Of a stretch of DNA of 8,609 bases, positions 5,852-8,609 are shown one piece after another. The stretch covers positions 1 through 8,609 of the forward strand of contig CAMWIS010000067.1 in NCBI GenBank assembly GCA_947174375.1, written 5' to 3'. The stretch comes from an uncultured Bacteroidales bacterium. Lineage in GTDB: Bacteria > Bacteroidota > Bacteroidia > Bacteroidales > P3. Every line of letters starts with the position of its first letter. Position 1 is the stretch's first letter. Under the pieces are notes generated by a model that ran no database searches, was not told the origin of the DNA, and saw only the letters and a list, made by a program, of their open reading frames with translations. A program made the position numbers and the translations under genes.

Positions 5852-8511
5852 TGGGCGATGCGTTCCTTAAGCAAGCGGATACGTTCCTCCGCATCGGCCT
5901 GCTTCTTGCGTTCGACGGCCACCACGGCTTCGGGTGCGCCGTCCACGAACTTGGGGTTGCCGAGCTTCTGCATGACCTTTTGCAAAAAGCCTTCGGTATA
6001 AGCCAACTCCTCCTTGGCCTTGGCCAATTCGGCGGCCACGTCCACGGTCTCGGCCTCCATGCGGACAAAGAACGCGGTGGTGCCCACCACGAACGTATAG
6101 GCTTTCTCCACGGGATCGGTCACATAGTCGAGGCTTTCCAGGTTGCAGAGTTTCGTCACAATCGGGTCGAAGAGCGGGTCGGCCGACTCGCCGCCGTTCT
6201 TCTGTACGCTCAGCTTCAAGGGTGTCTTGGGCGACAGGTTCTTGCCGCTGCGCAAGGCGCGGATGCCCATAACCACTTCCTTGGCGAACTCGCCGCGTTG
6301 CAACAGGGCCTTGTCGGCGGCCTCGGACGGGTTCCGCGACAGGCCGTTATAGACCGCCGATTCGAACATGAGGCTCTTTTCCTCGCGGCCCGGCCGCAGC
6401 ACGTGCCATACTTCTTCGGTCAGGAACGGCATGAACGGGTGCATGAGCGTCATAAGGCTGTCGAAGAAATCCAGCGTCTTTTCGTAGGTCTCGCGGTCGA
6501 TGGGCTGGCCGTAGGCCGGCTTGATGATTTCCAGATACCAGGCGCAGAATTCGTCCCAAACGAGCTTGTAGCCGGCCATGAGCGCATCGCTGAGCCGGTA
6601 TTTCGTATAGCAGTCCTCCATAAAGGCGGCCGTCTGCCGCAACGAAGCCGAAAACCAATCCATCGCCGTACGGCGGATAGGGTCGGGCGCATCGTTGCTG
6701 ACCGTCCAGCCTTTAATCAAACGGAGCGCGTTCCATATCTTGTTGCAGAAATTGCGGCCCTGTTCACACATGGCCTCGTCAAACGGCAGGTCGTTGCCCG
6801 CCGGCGAGGTGAGCAGCATCCCCACGCGCACGCCGTCCGCCCCGTATTTCTCTATCAGGCCGATGGGGTCGGGCGAATTGCCCAGCGACTTGGACATCTT
6901 GCGGCCCAGCTTGTCGCGCACCGTCCCCGTGTAATAGACGTGCGAGAACGGAATCTGTTTGCGGAAATGCAGGCCGGCCATGATCATGCGCGCCACCCAG
7001 AAGAACATGATGTCGGGCGCGGTCACGAGGTCGCAGACCGGATAGTAATAGTTGATTTCGGGATTGTCGGGCTTGGTGACGCCGTCGAATACCGACATCG
7101 GCCACAGCCACGACGAGAACCACGTATCCAGCACGTCTTCGTCCTGCTGCAGGTCGGCGAGCGTGTAGCCGGCGGCCTCGGGGTAGCGGCTCTTGGCCAG
7201 GGCCAAGGCGTCTTCGGCCGTGCGGGCCACGACGACTTCCTTATTCGGCAGGTAGTAGGCCGGGATGCGCTGTCCCCACCACAGCTGGCGCGAGATGCAC
7301 CAGTCCTTGATGGTCTCCATCCAGTGGCGGTACGTATTCTTGAACTTGGCCGGATGGAAGCAGACCGTATCGTTCATCACGACCTCGAGCGCGGGGCCGG
7401 CCAAGGACGGCATCTTCAGGAACCACTGCGCCGACAGTTTGGGTTCTATAACGGCGTCGGTGCGTTCGGAATGCCCCACCTTGTTCGTGTAGTCCTCTTC
7501 CTTTTCGAGCAGGTCGGCCGCCTTCAAGTCCTTGACAATCTGTTTGCGCAAGTCAAAACGATCCATGCCCACATACAGCCCCACCTTGTCGTTTACGCGG
7601 CCGTCGGGTTCAAAGATGTCGATGACCTCCAGCTTGTATTTGAGGCCTATTTCGTAGTCGTTGATGTCGTGCGCCGGCGTGATTTTGAGGCAGCCCGTAC
7701 CGAACTCGCGATCCACGTAGGTATCGGTGATGACGGGGATTTCACGGTTGACGATCGGCACGCGCAGTTTCTTGCCGTGCAAGGCCGCATAGCGCGGGTC
7801 TTCCGGATGTACGCAGACCGCCACGTCGCCCAAAATCGTTTCGGGGCGCGTCGTGGCCACGATGACGTACCGGCCCGGTTCGTCCACGGCTTCATAACGC
7901 AGATAGTACAGTTTGCTCCGTTCTTCCTTGTAGATGACCTCCTCGTCCGAGAGCGCGGTCAAGGCCTTGGGATCCCAGTTGACCATGCGCACGCCGCGGT
8001 AAATCAAGCCTTCCTCGTAGAGCCGCACGAACACGTCGATGACGGCCTCGTAACAGCCCGGATCCATCGTAAAGCGCGTGCGGTCCCAGTCGCAGGACGC
8101 ACCGAGCCGACGGAGCTGTTGCAGGATGATGCCGCCGTATTTCTCTTTCCACTGCCAGGCATAGGCCATGAACTCGTCGCGCGAGAGTTTCTTTTTGTCG
8201 ATGCCCTGCTCCTTGAGCCAGGCCACCACCTTGGCCTCCGTCGCGATGGAGGCGTGGTCGAGCCCCGGCACCCAGCAGGCGTTCTTGCCCTGCATACGGG
8301 CACGGCGCACGAGCACATCCTGTATCGTGTTGTTGAGCATATGCCCCATGTGCAGGATGCCCGTCACATTGGGCGGCGGGATGACCACCGTATAGGGTTG
8401 CCTGCCCGCTTCCGGCTCCGAATGGAAGCACTTGTGCTCCAACCAGTAACGATACCATTTCTCCTCTATGTCCGAGGGATTGTACTTCGCCGACAATTCT
8501 TTCTGTTCCAT
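5839..8511 (-). CDS. valS: Valyl-tRNA synthetase
   Basis: This 890-residue class Ia synthetase charges tRNA-Val in the cytoplasm and hydrolyses mischarged threonyl-tRNA. The catalytic Rossmann domain carries PPPNVTGILHMGHML with the HIGH-type signature HMGH at 54-57, followed by GLDHASIATEAKVV. The CP1 editing domain carries ATTRPETILGD (TTRPET at 220-225) and FGTGCLKITPAHD. After it come WWGQRIPAYY, DVLDTWFSSWLWP and the KMSKS loop at 538-542 (KMSKSLGNSPDP). The helical anticodon-binding domain follows. The final 70 residues (about 821-890) form the charged coiled-coil arm typical of ValRS, which separates it from IleRS and LeuRS. The length fits Bacteroidota ValRS (E. coli is 951). ATG at 8511 is directly before the conserved KYNPSDIEEKWYRYW block. 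It is the first gene of the apparent operon, has a candidate promoter about 70 bases upstream, and its stop lies inside the next gene. All motifs are intact. Confidence 0.98.
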   Translation of the reverse strand: MEQKELSAKYNPSDIEEKWYRYWLEHKCFHSEPEAGRQPYTVVIPPPNVTGILHMGHMLNNTIQDVLVRRARMQGKNACWVPGLDHASIATEAKVVAWLKEQGIDKKKLSRDEFMAYAWQWKEKYGGIILQQLRRLGASCDWDRTRFTMDPGCYEAVIDVFVRLYEEGLIYRGVRMVNWDPKALTALSDEEVIYKEERSKLYYLRYEAVDEPGRYVIVATTRPETILGDVAVCVHPEDPRYAALHGKKLRVPIVNREIPVITDTYVDREFGTGCLKITPAHDINDYEIGLKYKLEVIDIFEPDGRVNDKVGLYVGMDRFDLRKQIVKDLKAADLLEKEEDYTNKVGHSERTDAVIEPKLSAQWFLKMPSLAGPALEVVMNDTVCFHPAKFKNTYRHWMETIKDWCISRQLWWGQRIPAYYLPNKEVVVARTAEDALALAKSRYPEAAGYTLADLQQDEDVLDTWFSSWLWPMSVFDGVTKPDNPEINYYYPVCDLVTAPDIMFFWVARMIMAGLHFRKQIPFSHVYYTGTVRDKLGRKMSKSLGNSPDPIGLIEKYGADGVRVGMLLTSPAGNDLPFDEAMCEQGRNFCNKIWNALRLIKGWTVSNDAPDPIRRTAMDWFSASLRQTAAFMEDCYTKYRLSDALMAGYKLVWDEFCAWYLEIIKPAYGQPIDRETYEKTLDFFDSLMTLMHPFMPFLTEEVWHVLRPGREEKSLMFESAVYNGLSRNPSEAADKALLQRGEFAKEVVMGIRALRSGKNLSPKTPLKLSVQKNGGESADPLFDPIVTKLCNLESLDYVTDPVEKAYTFVVGTTAFFVRMEAETVDVAAELAKAKEELAYTEGFLQKVMQKLGNPKFVDGAPEAVVAVERKKQADAEERIRLLKERIAQWEK

Positions 8512-8522
8512 AACCGTTATTC

Positions 8523-8539
8523 CCGATAGTTACCATCGG
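8523..8539 (-). other. Small hairpin just upstream of valS start
   Basis: In the minus-strand transcript CCGAT (8539-8535) can pair with ATCGG (8527-8523) across a 7-base loop, with one more G-C pair possible inside. The 3' arm contains most of GGGA, the only purine-rich Shine-Dalgarno-like run near the start, nine bases before the ATG. The stem is short and would be weak unless stabilised. No T-box motif or terminator follows it. Confidence 0.3.
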
Positions 8540-8551
8540 CAGACACCGGAC

Positions 8552-8561
8552 TGACCGGTCA
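8552..8561. repeat. 10-bp perfect palindrome TGACCGGTCA in the valS leader
   Basis: The sequence TGACCGGTCA equals its own reverse complement. It lies about 20 bases downstream of the candidate -7 box and about 40 bases before the valS start. That position would suit a dimeric regulator site, but a GC-rich genome gives such short palindromes by chance, and no second copy is seen in the window. Confidence 0.35.
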
Positions 8562-8577
8562 CCATTCTGCCAAATAG

Positions 8578-8609
8578 CAAATTTACGTATAAAATGTGAA
8601 AGTAGGAAA
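8578..8609 (-). promoter_or_regulatory. Candidate Bacteroidota sigma-ABfr promoter for the valS operon
   Basis: On the minus strand the bases 8585-8578 read TAAATTTG, a perfect match to the Bacteroidota -7 consensus TAnnTTTG. Twenty bases upstream, at the very edge of the window (8609-8606), TTTC stands in the -33 position, one mismatch from TTTG. The predicted transcript start would lie near 8573, giving a leader of about 60 bases before the valS ATG. The region is clearly more AT-rich than the coding DNA. The -33 part is weak and sits at the window edge, so only the -7 box is well supported. Confidence 0.55.

Noticed and set aside
5851..8529. An 892-codon open frame on the plus strand covering the whole of valS
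   Set aside because: It is codon-aligned with valS, so it is open only because valS avoids TTA, CTA and TCA codons. The product is rich in His, Arg, Gly and Val, shows no family motif, and the minus-strand protein is unmistakable ValRS.
8523..8561. A T-box or other riboswitch ahead of valS
   Set aside because: The leader is only about 60 bases from the predicted transcript start, has no T-box core sequence, no specifier-loop architecture and no terminator with a U-run.
1..8609. A mobile element, defence island or CRISPR array
   Set aside because: No transposase, integrase, nuclease, toxin pair, tRNA, spaced repeat array or long direct repeat is seen. All six genes have even composition and intact frames.

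Overview
The window holds six genes, all on the minus strand and tightly packed. Transcription runs from the right edge to the left edge in the order valS, a small secreted or membrane protein, an LptF/LptG-family permease, two glycosyltransferases, and ligA. ligA runs off the left edge, so its last third is missing. The features point to a Bacteroidota genome, probably a GC-rich member of the Bacteroidales such as an Alistipes-like organism. The evidence is a perfect TAnnTTTG-type -7 promoter element upstream of valS, little or no Shine-Dalgarno sequence before most starts, and Bacteroidota-like protein sequences (the GxDHASIATE block in ValRS, a long LptF/G-like permease). The genus is a guess; the phylum is fairly safe.

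Layout, in the direction of transcription. Bases 8609-8512 are a leader with a candidate promoter, a 10-bp palindrome and a small hairpin. Bases 8511-5839 encode a complete valyl-tRNA synthetase. Bases 5851-5300 encode an unrecognised 183-residue protein with a signal peptide, whose start overlaps the end of valS by 13 bases. A 30-base gap follows, then the permease (5269-3821). One base later comes the first glycosyltransferase (3819-2638). The second glycosyltransferase (2647 or 2641 to 1418) starts at a TTG that overlaps the previous stop. Finally ligA begins at 1452, inside the 3' end of the second glycosyltransferase.

The overlaps and short gaps suggest one transcription unit that mixes housekeeping functions (tRNA charging, DNA ligation) with envelope functions (an LPS-export-type permease and two GT4-like transferases). 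The permease and the two transferases may work together on lipopolysaccharide or another surface glycan, but the sequence shows only that they are adjacent and translationally coupled. The only gap without a gene near the window edge is the 98-base leader; no stretch above 300 bases lacks a gene.

No mobile element, CRISPR array, tRNA, rRNA or defence system is visible. I do not see a clearly new biological system. The items most worth a second look are the uncharacterised small protein, the long helical insertion in the permease, and an A8 slippery run inside the first glycosyltransferase.
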